From NCBI GenBank assembly GCA_049698775.1, contig JBAVYM010000040.1, positions 1 through 64,000 on the forward strand: DNA of 64,000 nucleotides. The letters run 5' to 3'. A model generated the notes under the pieces. That model searched no databases, was not told where the DNA came from, and saw only the letters and a list, made by a program, of their open reading frames with translations. The position numbers and the translations under genes were made by a program. Each line of letters starts with the position of its first letter. Position 1 is the stretch's first letter. The stretch comes from REEB76 sp049698775 (GTDB taxonomy: Bacteria; Pseudomonadota; Gammaproteobacteria; Natronospirales; REEB76). This document shows positions 7,551 through 16,102 of the stretch, one piece after another.

Positions 7551-9817
7551 GTTCTGCGACGCGTATGCCGAGGTTTCCTGGTGGGATGCCCAACCAGCCG
7601 CTGACTGCGCACTTCCCGCGCTGACAGGACCGGTTCGAAATCAATCTTGTGTTCTTCCAGGTTCACTCGGCTGACGCGCACGCGGATGGGATCGGTCAGA
7701 CGGTAGATACGGCCGGAGCGCTCGCCCACCAGGCGATGACCCACCGGATCGTGGGAATAATAATCACTCGGCAGCGAGGTCACGTGGATCAGCCCTTCCA
7801 CGTACAAGTCCTTCAACTGCACGAACACGCCGAACGGCAGCACGCCAGTTATGAGACCGTCAAACTCCTCGCCCACCTTGTCCTGCATGTATTCCGCCTT
7901 CAGCCAATCCATGGCGTCGCGGGTGGCTTCGTCGGCGCGCCGCTCGGTCATGGAGCAATGACTGCCCAGATTTTCCATCTGGGTCACGGAATACAGGAAA
8001 TTCTTTGCGGTACCGCCGCGTAGTACATGGCGGATGCCGCGGTGCACCAGCAGATCGGGGTAACGGCGGATGGGCGAGGTGAAATGCGCGTAATGACTCA
8101 GCGCCAAACCGAAATGACCCACGTTGTTCGGGCTGTACACCGCCTGAGACAAAGAACGCAGCAGCACCGTCTGGATCAGCGACTTGTCCGGCCGTGGCTT
8201 CACTTTCTCCAGCAATTTTGCGTAATGCACGGCTTCGGGTTTCTGACCGCCGCCCAACGTCAGACCGAGCGTGCTCAAAAACGTGCGTAATTCCTTGAGG
8301 CCATCCGCATCGGGGCTGGCATGTACGCGATACAACGCAGGTATCTGGTGCTTTTCCAGGAAGCGCGCGGCTTCCACGTTGGCGGCGATCATGCACTCCT
8401 CGATGAGCCGGTGCGCGTCGTTGCGCACCAGCGGCTGAATGGATGCGACCTTGCGGTCCTCGCCGAAGACGATGCGGGTTTCGGTGCTGTCGAAATCAAT
8501 GGCGCCACGTTTCGCCCTGGCTTTGGCGAGCGCGTGATACACGCCGTACAGATTTTCCAGATGCGGCACCAAACGCGCGTACTGTTCGCGCAGCGCCTTG
8601 TCCCCGCCCACGAGAATGCCGGCCACTTTTGTATAGGTCAGCCGCGCCGCCGAACGCATCAGCCCCTCGTAAAAGTGCGCGCGACCGATGTGGCCTTCCG
8701 CGCTCACTTGCATGTCACAGACCATGCAGAGGCGATCCACCTCCGGATTGATGGAGCACAGGCCGTTGGACAGCACTTCCGGCAGCATGGGAATCACGCG
8801 GTCGGGGAAATACACCGAGGTGCCGCGGTTGCGCGCTTCATGATCCAGCGCGGTATTCGGCTGCACGTAATGGGACACATCCGCAATCGCCACCACCAGC
8901 CGGAAACCCGCACCTTTGCGTTCGCAATACACCGCATCGTCGAAATCCCGCGCGTCTTCGCCGTCAATGGTCACGAGCGGCGTATTGCGTAAATCCAGGC
9001 GGCCGTGTTTGGCGCTTTCCGGCACTTCTTCCCGCAAGGTGCGGATTTCCGTTTCCACGTCCGCCGGCCATTCGTGCGGCAGACCATGCGAGTGCACCGC
9101 CAATTCCACTTCCATGCCCGGCGCGTGGCGTTCGCCCAGAATGCGCACTACCCGGCCGATGGGCTCGCTCTGCTTGTCCGGCTGCTGCGTCAGTTCCGCG
9201 ACCACCATCTGGCCGGAGCGCGCGCCGTTGCGTTCCACCACCGGAATCAGCACGGTGTGGGCGATGCGGGAATTGTCAGGCTGCACGAAGCTCACGCCGT
9301 GCTCTTCCACGTAACGTCCCGCCACTTCATGGGTGTTGCGATCCAGCACATCCACCAGCGAGCCTTCCATGCGGCCGCGCGCATCCTTGCCCTGCACGCG
9401 CACCAGTGCCCGATCGCCGTGCATGAGCGTGCGCATCTGCCGCGGCGACAGGAACACGTCATCGCCGCCTTCGTCCGGTTTCAAAAATCCGAAACCGTCG
9501 CGATGGCCAATGACCGTACCCGCCACCAACGGCAGCAGTTTCACCAAGCAGTATTCATCGCGGCGATTCTGCACCAGTTGACCGTCGCGCAGCATGGCGG
9601 CGAGCCGCCGGCTCAAGGCTTCAATTTCCCCGGTATCATGCAGGTGCAAATCGTGGGTCAGTTGCTCGAAACGCAGCGGTTTGCCGGTCTGCTCCAGCCA
9701 GTGCAGGATCGCCTCGCGGCTGGCGATCGGCCGTTCGTACTTGCTTGCTTCCCGCTCCGCGAAAGGATCGGCCGGCCGGCGCGTACCATGTTTGGGCTTG
9801 TTGGGTTTTTTCTTCAT
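7547..9817 (-). CDS. rnr: Ribonuclease R
   Basis: 756 residues. This is a processive 3'-5' exoribonuclease that degrades structured RNA. Visible domains are an N-terminal winged-helix region (about 30-90), cold-shock-like RNA-binding domains, the catalytic RNB domain with the DGEDARDFDDAV metal-binding motif, and an S1 domain near 640-725. A short basic tail rich in R and T follows. It overlaps rlmB downstream. A tRNA-Leu gene lies just upstream on the opposite strand. Confidence 0.96.
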   Translation of the reverse strand: MKKKPNKPKHGTRRPADPFAEREASKYERPIASREAILHWLEQTGKPLRFEQLTHDLHLHDTGEIEALSRRLAAMLRDGQLVQNRRDEYCLVKLLPLVAGTVIGHRDGFGFLKPDEGGDDVFLSPRQMRTLMHGDRALVRVQGKDARGRMEGSLVDVLDRNTHEVAGRYVEEHGVSFVQPDNSRIAHTVLIPVVERNGARSGQMVVAELTQQPDKQSEPIGRVVRILGERHAPGMEVELAVHSHGLPHEWPADVETEIRTLREEVPESAKHGRLDLRNTPLVTIDGEDARDFDDAVYCERKGAGFRLVVAIADVSHYVQPNTALDHEARNRGTSVYFPDRVIPMLPEVLSNGLCSINPEVDRLCMVCDMQVSAEGHIGRAHFYEGLMRSAARLTYTKVAGILVGGDKALREQYARLVPHLENLYGVYHALAKARAKRGAIDFDSTETRIVFGEDRKVASIQPLVRNDAHRLIEECMIAANVEAARFLEKHQIPALYRVHASPDADGLKELRTFLSTLGLTLGGGQKPEAVHYAKLLEKVKPRPDKSLIQTVLLRSLSQAVYSPNNVGHFGLALSHYAHFTSPIRRYPDLLVHRGIRHVLRGGTAKNFLYSVTQMENLGSHCSMTERRADEATRDAMDWLKAEYMQDKVGEEFDGLITGVLPFGVFVQLKDLYVEGLIHVTSLPSDYYSHDPVGHRLVGERSGRIYRLTDPIRVRVSRVNLEEHKIDFEPVLSAREVRSQRLVGHPTRKPRHTRRRT

Positions 9818-9913
9818 GGAGTGAGTGACTCAAGTGAGATGTGAGATTGACACAGTAAGGAGGTGCCGGTAAAGTGCCGCCCTCTCGAAACGGCTGACTT
9901 CAGCCTGCCCCTT

Positions 9914-9998
9914 GCCCAGGTGGCGGAATTGGTAGACGCACTAGCTTCAGGTGCTAGCGGGTAACACCGTGGAGGTTCGAGTCCTCTCCTGGGCACCA
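9914..9998 (+). tRNA. tRNA-Leu (CAG)
   Basis: 85 bases including the encoded CCA (9996-9998). The acceptor arms GCCCAGG (9914-9920) and CCTGGGC (9988-9994) pair perfectly. The anticodon stem CTAGC/GCTAG encloses the loop TTCAGGT, giving anticodon CAG. The long variable region and GGTTCGAGTCC T-arm are typical of a class II leucine tRNA. Confidence 0.96.
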
Positions 9999-10072
9999 TC
10001 TTCCTCCCAAGCGATCTCATCTAGTCTTAATTTTGAGGGCGGCATCTTTGACGACAGCTTCGGCGAAGGTGC

Positions 10073-10507
10073 TTAAGCGGAGCCTTTTCCACCCGGCCGG
10101 GGCGTGTGTAGCTTCAGTCTCAACACGATCGCGTAACGCCGAAAGTCGGCATCCATAGTATAGATCGGCGCGCGATAGCGAACTGAAACAGCACAGATCA
10201 ACAAATCAATCGCGCTGCCGGCAATCCCCCGCGTGCGGCAGCGATTGAAGAATTGCGCGGCTCGTTCGTAATCCTCAGTTGTCAGCGGAAGACCAGGAAA
10301 AGGACGCAACGCAGTCCGCAGTTGTTCCCACGCACCTTCATCACGGACGCCCGAGAGCAATTCCTGACGAATCGGCCCGATCAGCGCTGCTCCACCCTCT
10401 CGCACCAAGCGTTCCCACTCGCGGACGTGGCGGCTTTCACTGACGTTGAGATCATGCTGGCGCCGGCGCAGGGCCAGCGACCAAATAGGCGTGTCAATCA
10501 GAATCAA
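10073..10507 (-). CDS. vapC: VapC-type PIN-domain toxin
   Basis: 144 residues. PIN RNases coordinate metal through conserved acidic residues. Candidates here are D5 in MILIDTPIW, the Glu of RQELLSG, the Asp of SAIDLLICA and the Asp of TMDADF. Length and spacing match VapC toxins, which cleave tRNA or rRNA to arrest growth. The start overlaps the stop of the upstream antitoxin gene by four bases. It interrupts the usual neighbourhood between purA and rnr, next to a tRNA gene. Confidence 0.9.
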   Translation of the reverse strand: MILIDTPIWSLALRRRQHDLNVSESRHVREWERLVREGGAALIGPIRQELLSGVRDEGAWEQLRTALRPFPGLPLTTEDYERAAQFFNRCRTRGIAGSAIDLLICAVSVRYRAPIYTMDADFRRYAIVLRLKLHTPRPGGKGSA

Positions 10508-10713
10508 CTGTGCGCCTTGCGATGCCGGAGCGGCTTGTAATCGTAATCCTTGTCAAACGGCACTTGGCCGATCAAATCGAGGATTTTGAGTTGGTGCCGG
10601 CGACGCACATATTCATGTAGCGCGGAGGTAACCGCCTCTTTCTTGGTGCGATGTTTACCGGCACGCCGAGCCTGTTCGATCAAAGCGTCATCGAGTGCAA
10701 GATTCGTAGCCAT
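10504..10713 (-). CDS. vapB: VapB-family antitoxin
   Basis: 69 residues from the ATG at 10713, with GAGG eight bases upstream; a longer in-frame start would include the repeated promoter region. It matches the short VapB antitoxins (MATNLALDD..LIEQARRAGKHRTKKEAV), with a ribbon-helix-helix-like N-terminus that binds its own promoter and a C-terminal tail that would plug the toxin. Co-transcribed with vapC through a four-base overlap. Direct repeats in its promoter are the likely operator. Confidence 0.88.
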   Translation of the reverse strand: MATNLALDDALIEQARRAGKHRTKKEAVTSALHEYVRRRHQLKILDLIGQVPFDKDYDYKPLRHRKAHS

Positions 10714-10735
10714 AGGATTGCCTCTGTCGCCATGT

Positions 10736-10773
10736 TTACACATCATCTTACACATCATGGCGCGAACTGGCAA
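10736..10773 (-). promoter_or_regulatory. vapBC promoter with duplicated operator-like 11-mers
   Basis: On the minus strand TTGCCA (10768-10773) and TAAGAT (10745-10750) are separated by 17 bases and lie upstream of the vapB start. Two exact copies of TTACACATCAT (plus-strand text) at 10736-10746 and 10748-10758 overlap the -10 element with a 12-base period. Tandem sites on one face of the helix suit cooperative VapBC autorepression. The assignment is by position and pattern only. Confidence 0.5.
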
Positions 10774-10824
10774 CAGGCTGGTGCCCGTATTTGAGTCCGG
10801 CGTGCGTGTGAGCGACGAGCCGCT

Positions 10825-12117
10825 TTAATCGAACGGATGCTTGAGCACGATGGTCTGGGCGCGATCCGGGCCGGTGGAGATGATGTCCAGCGGCACGCCC
10901 ATGAGCTGCTCGATGCGCTTGAGGTAATGGCGCGCGTTTTCCGGCAGTTCCTTGTATTTCGTCAGTCCGACGGTGGAAGCCTTCCAGCCCGGCATTTCCT
11001 CGTACACCGGTTCGGATTCCGCGAAGCTCTCCGCACCCATGGGCGCCACTGTAACTTCGCCTTTGGAAGTTTTGTAAGCCACGCAAATGCGGATGGTGTC
11101 GAGGCCGTCGAGCACGTCGAGCTTGGTGATGCACAGGCTCGACACGCTGTTGTTGATGATGGAGCGCCGGAGCGCCACCACGTCGAACCAGCCGCAGCGA
11201 CGCGGTCGGCCGGTGACCGAGCCGAACTCGTGGCCGCGGCGCGCGAGGTGCTCGCCCATGGCGTCGAACAGTTCGGTCGGCATGGGTCCCTCGCCCACGC
11301 GCGTGGTGTAGGCCTTGACGATGCCGAGCACCTGATTGAAGTACAGCGGCCCCAGTCCCGTGCCGGTGGCGGCGCCGCCGGCGGTGGTGTTGGATGAGGT
11401 GACGTAGGGATAGGTGCCGTGATCCACGTCCAAGAGCGCGCCCTGCGCGCCCTCGAACAGCATGTTCTCGCCACGGCGGCGCAATTCATCCAGCAGCGGC
11501 GTAATGTCCGCGGTCAGGGGCTCGAGCTGCGGCACCAGCGCCAAGTAATCCTCCAGGGTTTTCTGGAAGGCCACCGGCTCCGCGTGGAAATAATTCTTGA
11601 GGATGAAGTTGTGGTAATCCAGCACTTCGCCCAACTTGGCAGCAAAGCGCTCACGGTGGAACAAATCGGCCAACCGCAGCGCGCGGCGCGCGATCTTGTC
11701 CTCGTAGGCCGGGCCGATGCCGCGGCCGGTGGTGCCGATCTTGGCCGCGCCCTTGGCATGCTCGCGCGCCTTGTCGAGCGCCACGTGCGAGGGCAGGATC
11801 AGCGGGCAGGCGGGCGAAATCTTCAAGCGCTCGCGCGCCGGCACGCCTTTGGCTTCCAGCATGGTGATCTCCTCAAGCAACGCGGTGGGCGACAGCACCA
11901 CGCCGTTGCCGATGAGGCATTGCACGTTACCGCGCAACACGCCCGAGGGGATCAGCTTGAGTACGGTCTTCTCGCCGTTGATGACCAGCGTGTGGCCGGC
12001 GTTGTGGCCGCCCTGGAAACGCACCACCGCCGCCACGCGGTCGGTGAGCCAGTCCACCACTTTGCCTTTGCCCTCGTCGCCCCATTGGGTGCCGATGACG
12101 ATGACGTTCTTGCCCAT
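10825..12117 (-). CDS. purA: Adenylosuccinate synthetase
   Basis: 430 residues, full length. It forms adenylosuccinate from IMP, aspartate and GTP, the first committed step to AMP. The N-terminal P-loop variant GDEGKGK (about residues 13-19), the GHNAGHT stretch, TTGRGIGPAYEDK and the late DVLDGLDTIR segment are all in place. It sits downstream of hflC and a DUF2065 gene, the usual gammaproteobacterial order. Confidence 0.97.
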   Translation of the reverse strand: MGKNVIVIGTQWGDEGKGKVVDWLTDRVAAVVRFQGGHNAGHTLVINGEKTVLKLIPSGVLRGNVQCLIGNGVVLSPTALLEEITMLEAKGVPARERLKISPACPLILPSHVALDKAREHAKGAAKIGTTGRGIGPAYEDKIARRALRLADLFHRERFAAKLGEVLDYHNFILKNYFHAEPVAFQKTLEDYLALVPQLEPLTADITPLLDELRRRGENMLFEGAQGALLDVDHGTYPYVTSSNTTAGGAATGTGLGPLYFNQVLGIVKAYTTRVGEGPMPTELFDAMGEHLARRGHEFGSVTGRPRRCGWFDVVALRRSIINNSVSSLCITKLDVLDGLDTIRICVAYKTSKGEVTVAPMGAESFAESEPVYEEMPGWKASTVGLTKYKELPENARHYLKRIEQLMGVPLDIISTGPDRAQTIVLKHPFD

Positions 12118-12142
12118 GGTGCTTACCCGTGTGCTCCGCCGT

Positions 12143-12343
12143 TCACAGGAGAGTACGCGCCAGATACAGGAGAATCACGCCGGCGATCATGCTGGCGAGG
12201 CCGGCGATGCGCAGCACCCGGTCATTGGCCTGGGTGACCGCTGCCAAGCTGCGCTTGAAATTGTGCGGATTGATGAACGGCATGATGCCTTCGATCACCA
12301 GCATCAAGCCCACCGCCGTTACCAAGGCTATCCACATATTCAA
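12143..12343 (-). CDS. DUF2065 (YjeT-like) small membrane protein
   Basis: 66 residues with two hydrophobic segments (about 4-22 and 46-64) separated by a polar loop containing NPHNFKR. This matches the DUF2065 family, conserved between hflC and purA in gammaproteobacteria. Its biochemical role is unknown. It lies 18 bases downstream of hflC. Confidence 0.88.
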   Translation of the reverse strand: MNMWIALVTAVGLMLVIEGIMPFINPHNFKRSLAAVTQANDRVLRIAGLASMIAGVILLYLARTLL

Positions 12344-12361
12344 TCGCCTTTCTTTACGTTA

Positions 12362-13264
12362 TCAATGCGTACCGGGCGGCGCTTTCAGGCCGTCGAAGTA
12401 TTTCAGGAAGCCGCTGTCCGGGCCGAGCACGATGACGCTATTGTTTTTATTGATCGTCCGCTTGTACGCCTCCAGACTTCTATAGAAGCGGAAAAACTCC
12501 GGATCCTGGTTGTAGGCACGCGCATAGATGTCCGCGGCTTCAGCTTCGGCCTGGCCGCGGATGGTCTGCGCCTGGATGTTGGCCTTGGCGAGAACGGCGG
12601 CCTGCTGCTGATCCGCCTTGGCACGGATTTCGTCAGCACTGGCAATACCCTGGGCGCGAATCTGCGCGGTCTGGTCAGACTGTGCCGCGCGCATGCGCTG
12701 GTACACGGTGTCCAGTTGATCCTGCGGAAGCGTGAGCGCCGTGATATGTACTGCCTGCACCTCCACTCCCAGGTTATGCACCTGTGCGTTGAGTTTCGTG
12801 GGCAGATCCCTCAACAACATTTCGTCATTGCCGGTCAGCAGATCGGCGGCGAGGTGCGAGGCAAAGCTCTGCTGCAAAAGTGGCGTGAGCGCATCGTTGA
12901 TTTTTCGCTCACCGGCGCTCTCGTCGCAACCGGTGGCGCGGCAGAAAGCCGTAGCATCGGTAATGCGCCACACCGCCGCATAACCTGTTTCCAGTATCTT
13001 GCGGTCTGCACTGGTGAATTTCACGCGCCCACCGTTCACACGGTCGCTATCGAGCGTAATCCAGTGGTCATCCAATCCGGCAATATGCCCGAAGAACGGC
13101 ACCCGAAAATGCAGTCCGGGCGCGAGGCCGGTATCTGTCACCTCGCCGGCCCGCAGCCGCACACCCATCTGCCCCTGATTCACCACGCCGACACTCTGGC
13201 TGACGAGTACCAACAGAATGATGGCGACAATCAGGCTGATCAAGGAACGGTGGAGTTGCATCAC
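12362..13264 (-). CDS. hflC: HflC, modulator of FtsH protease
   Basis: 300 residues. An N-terminal transmembrane helix (about 6-25) is followed by an SPFH/prohibitin domain and a coiled-coil-rich region with Ala/Glu-rich heptads (residues about 180-260). HflC forms a membrane complex with HflK that encloses FtsH and modulates its proteolysis. The start overlaps the stop of hflK by four bases, indicating translational coupling. Confidence 0.95.
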   Translation of the reverse strand: MMQLHRSLISLIVAIILLVLVSQSVGVVNQGQMGVRLRAGEVTDTGLAPGLHFRVPFFGHIAGLDDHWITLDSDRVNGGRVKFTSADRKILETGYAAVWRITDATAFCRATGCDESAGERKINDALTPLLQQSFASHLAADLLTGNDEMLLRDLPTKLNAQVHNLGVEVQAVHITALTLPQDQLDTVYQRMRAAQSDQTAQIRAQGIASADEIRAKADQQQAAVLAKANIQAQTIRGQAEAEAADIYARAYNQDPEFFRFYRSLEAYKRTINKNNSVIVLGPDSGFLKYFDGLKAPPGTH

Positions 13265-14418
13265 ACACCCCCCGTGGTGCTTGCGGCAGGTGCCGCGGTA
13301 GCAGGACGCGTACCCGCGGCAGGAGCCGTACTGGTGGACGCTTTTGACGGTGCATGCACTGCGGACGCGGGCTGTTTCACGGGCGGCGACTGGAACGGCT
13401 GGCCCAGTTGCACCGTCACGCTGCCGTTGCGGGTATCCACTACCACTTTGTTGGTGTTGCTCAAGATGTTTTCCATGGTCTGCATGTACAGTTGCTCGCG
13501 CGTGAGGGCCGGCGCTTTGCGATATGCCGCCAGCACCGCATCAAAGCGCGCGGTATCCGCTTGCGCCTGACTTACCAACGCGGTGCGATAGGCATCCGCT
13601 TCTTTGAGTTTGGCATCCGCCTCGCTCTGGGCCTGAGGCAGTACATTATCGGCGTAAGCCTGCGCCGCATCCGCGGTCTGGTTCGCATCCTGCTGCGCGG
13701 CCTGCACATCGGCATCGCTGCTGCTCACGGCTTCGGGCAAGCTAACGCGCTGAAAACTGAGGCGGGTCACGGCGATGCCGCTGTCGTAGGGTTTGAGCAG
13801 GGTATCCAGGCGCTGGCGGGCATCCGCCTCCACCGCGTCCTGGCCACCGCCCATGAGGCTGGAGAGTGTGCTTTGCGCCACCGCCGCGCGCACCGCGGTA
13901 CCGGCCAGCGCGTCCAGCAGGGTCTTGACTCCGGCGTCTGCGTTTTCCGGCACGCGCGTCGCCGCCGCGGCATTGAAAAGATACGCGCGCAGATCCACCA
14001 CGTGGTAATGCACCGCCGCGTCCACCACCACAATGTTGCCGTCACGGGTAAGCAGGCGGTTGTAGTTGTGGGCGTAGTCACGGCTTTCCACGCTGCCGAT
14101 GATGTCCGCATGGCCGACGGGCCAGGGAATATGCCAGTGCAATCCCGGCTGCGTGACGCCCGTATAGTGGCCGAACACGAAATGCACCCCGCGATCGCCG
14201 GGCGCGACCTTGTAAAAGCCGGAGATCAACCAAGCTGCGATGATGATGGGCACCAGCCACCACAGGACCGCCGCGTGAAAATGATGCTGACCGCCGCGCT
14301 TGCTGCCGAACAGCCAGCCCAGGCGTTTTTGCAGACTCTTCACCATGCGCTCCAGATCTGGCGGGCGCTCGGCACTATTCCAGGGATCCTTGTCTTTCCC
14401 CGGTTCGTTCCACACCAT
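13261..14418 (-). CDS. hflK: HflK, modulator of FtsH protease
   Basis: 385 residues from the ATG at 14418, which has GGGAG nine bases upstream and gives the typical start MVWNEPGKDKDPW; in-frame starts further upstream would run into hflX. A Gly/Lys-rich cytoplasmic N-terminus precedes one transmembrane helix (about 62-82), the SPFH domain and a coiled coil. The C-terminus is an Ala/Pro/Thr-rich tail. It partners the adjacent hflC. Confidence 0.95.
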   Translation of the reverse strand: MVWNEPGKDKDPWNSAERPPDLERMVKSLQKRLGWLFGSKRGGQHHFHAAVLWWLVPIIIAAWLISGFYKVAPGDRGVHFVFGHYTGVTQPGLHWHIPWPVGHADIIGSVESRDYAHNYNRLLTRDGNIVVVDAAVHYHVVDLRAYLFNAAAATRVPENADAGVKTLLDALAGTAVRAAVAQSTLSSLMGGGQDAVEADARQRLDTLLKPYDSGIAVTRLSFQRVSLPEAVSSSDADVQAAQQDANQTADAAQAYADNVLPQAQSEADAKLKEADAYRTALVSQAQADTARFDAVLAAYRKAPALTREQLYMQTMENILSNTNKVVVDTRNGSVTVQLGQPFQSPPVKQPASAVHAPSKASTSTAPAAGTRPATAAPAASTTGGV

Positions 14419-14444
14419 GACGGCGAACTCCCAGTAATTGAATC

Positions 14445-15728
14445 TTACGCGGTCAACAACAAGGGATTCAGTCCCTCGCGCAGGCACAGGCGCTGATACT
14501 CGCCGCGCGGCATTTCCACCTGCAGCAGGCAACTGCCGTCTTGCTCCAGTTTCTCCGCGCGCACCGCCCCGAGGCGGAACAATGCCGCGCGCGCCCGGCT
14601 CTTGGCCGGCGCCAGCCGCAACCAGCCGTGCACGGTTTCGCTACGCAAGCGCTCGGCAATGGCTTGGCCCAAAGCCTGCAATCCAGCGCCGCTGTGGGCG
14701 GACACCCAGACACGCCGAGGTTTTCCGTCCGGGCCATTCTCCACCGCCGGCGGCCGGCCGGTGATGTCTATCTTATTGAATACTTCAAGCTGCGGCACGT
14801 CTTGCGCGCCGATTTCCGCCAACACCAGGTTCACGGTCTCTATATAGGTGTCCCGCTGCGGGTCGCTGGCATCCACCACATGCAACAGCAGTGTCGCCTC
14901 TTCCGTCTCCTTGAGGGTGGAACGGAACGCCGCCACCAGGTCGTGCGGCAGCTCCCGGATGAAACCGACGGTATCCGCCAACACCACCTCCGGTCCCTGT
15001 TCGAGATGGAGCCGGCGCACGGTGGTATCAAGGGTGGCGAACAACTGGTCGGCGGTGAACATCTCCGCGCCAGTCAGCGCATTGAAGAGCGTGGATTTGC
15101 CGGCGTTGGTATAACCCACCAGCGACACGCTTGGCACCTCGCGGCGCAGGCGTGTGCGGCGATTCTGTTCACGTTGTTCGAGTGTGCGCTGCAGGCGCTT
15201 GGTCAATTGCTGGATGCGTTTGCCGATGAGCCGCCGGTCAGTTTCCAACTGAGTTTCGCCCGGACCGCGCAGGCCGATGCTGCCGCCGCGTTGCCGTTCC
15301 AAGTGTGTCCAACCGCGCACCAGGCGCGTGGCCAAATGTTTGTGCTGAGCGAGCTCCACCTGCAACTTGCCTTCGAAGCTATGGGCGCGTTGCGCGAAGA
15401 TGTCGAGAATCAGACCGGTGCGGTCCAACACGCGGCAACTCAGGAATTTTTCCAGGTTGCGTTCCTGGCTGGGCGAGAGCGCGTGGTTCACCAGCACCAG
15501 GTCCGCGCGGGTCTCCAATATCTTGACGCGGACTTCTTCCGCCTTGCCCTCACCAATGAAAAAATGCGGCTCGGGCACGCGCCGGTTGCCGACCACCGTC
15601 GCCAGCACTTCCGCGCCCGCGGCTTTTGCGAGTTCGGTAAATTCCTGGAGCAGCTCGTTGCCGGTGGCTGGATTCAGATTGAGATGAACCAGAACGGCCC
15701 GTTCACCGCTCTTTGGACGTTCAAACAA
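14445..15728 (-). CDS. hflX: GTPase HflX
   Basis: 427 residues. HflX is a ribosome-associated GTPase that splits stalled ribosomes. It has the N-terminal HflX domain (about 1-165) with a glycine-rich RGPGETQLETDRR segment, then a G domain with the P-loop GYTNAGKST, a DTVGF switch II and NKID as G4. A C-terminal extension follows. Located between hfq and hflK as expected. Confidence 0.95.
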   Translation of the reverse strand: MFERPKSGERAVLVHLNLNPATGNELLQEFTELAKAAGAEVLATVVGNRRVPEPHFFIGEGKAEEVRVKILETRADLVLVNHALSPSQERNLEKFLSCRVLDRTGLILDIFAQRAHSFEGKLQVELAQHKHLATRLVRGWTHLERQRGGSIGLRGPGETQLETDRRLIGKRIQQLTKRLQRTLEQREQNRRTRLRREVPSVSLVGYTNAGKSTLFNALTGAEMFTADQLFATLDTTVRRLHLEQGPEVVLADTVGFIRELPHDLVAAFRSTLKETEEATLLLHVVDASDPQRDTYIETVNLVLAEIGAQDVPQLEVFNKIDITGRPPAVENGPDGKPRRVWVSAHSGAGLQALGQAIAERLRSETVHGWLRLAPAKSRARAALFRLGAVRAEKLEQDGSCLLQVEMPRGEYQRLCLREGLNPLLLTA

Positions 15729-15750
15729 CGCGTCGCCCCGGCATGCCGTC

Positions 15751-16008
15751 TCAGGCGCTCTCGCCGCTGGTTTCTTCGCCGCCAGCCGCCTCGGAAACCA
15801 TGTTCACGTGCCGGCTTGGTACCACCGTTGAAACAGCGTGCTTGTACACCATCTGACTCACACTATTCTTGAGCAGGATCACAAACTGATCAAACGATTC
15901 AATTTGTCCCTGCAACTTGATGCCGTTGACCAGATAAATCGAGACCGGCACTTTGTCCCGGCGCAGCGAATTCAGAAAGGGTTCTTGCAGGGACTGACCT
16001 TTGGCCAT
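15751..16008 (-). CDS. hfq: RNA chaperone Hfq
   Basis: 85 residues from the ATG at 16008 (MAKGQSLQEPFLN), the usual Hfq start; a longer frame upstream is not conserved-looking. The Sm1 motif region (VSIYLVNGIKLQGQIESFDQ) and the Sm2 motif with YKHAVSTVVPSR are intact. Hfq hexamers pair small RNAs with mRNAs. The acidic C-terminal tail (about 12 residues) is short compared with E. coli. It lies between miaA and hflX. Confidence 0.97.
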   Translation of the reverse strand: MAKGQSLQEPFLNSLRRDKVPVSIYLVNGIKLQGQIESFDQFVILLKNSVSQMVYKHAVSTVVPSRHVNMVSEAAGGEETSGESA

Positions 16009-16042
16009 GACACGTAACCTCGTTTTAGTTTTGTCCGTCGTC

Positions 16043-16062
16043 GCGGGCCGCAAACGACCCGC
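16043..16062 (-). promoter_or_regulatory. Hairpin in the hfq 5' leader
   Basis: GCGGGCCG (16043-16050) and CGACCCGC (16055-16062) can form an eight-pair stem with one mismatch or wobble and a four-base loop. It lies about 35 bases upstream of the hfq start, between miaA and hfq. It could affect hfq translation or be a processing site; Hfq autoregulates through its leader in E. coli. The role here is inferred only. Confidence 0.3.
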
Positions 16063-16102
16063 TTCTTGTATTAAATACCGTGACATTGTATCACAGCACT
16101 CT

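Noticed and set aside
11717..13570. 617-codon open frame antisense to purA, DUF2065 and hflC
   Set aside because: Crosses three real genes on the other strand; the translation has no recognisable domain.
14418..14532. Longer HflK N-terminus starting at 14532
   Set aside because: It would run into hflX and has no similarity to HflK; the ATG at 14418 gives the usual MVWNEPG start with a good ribosome-binding site.
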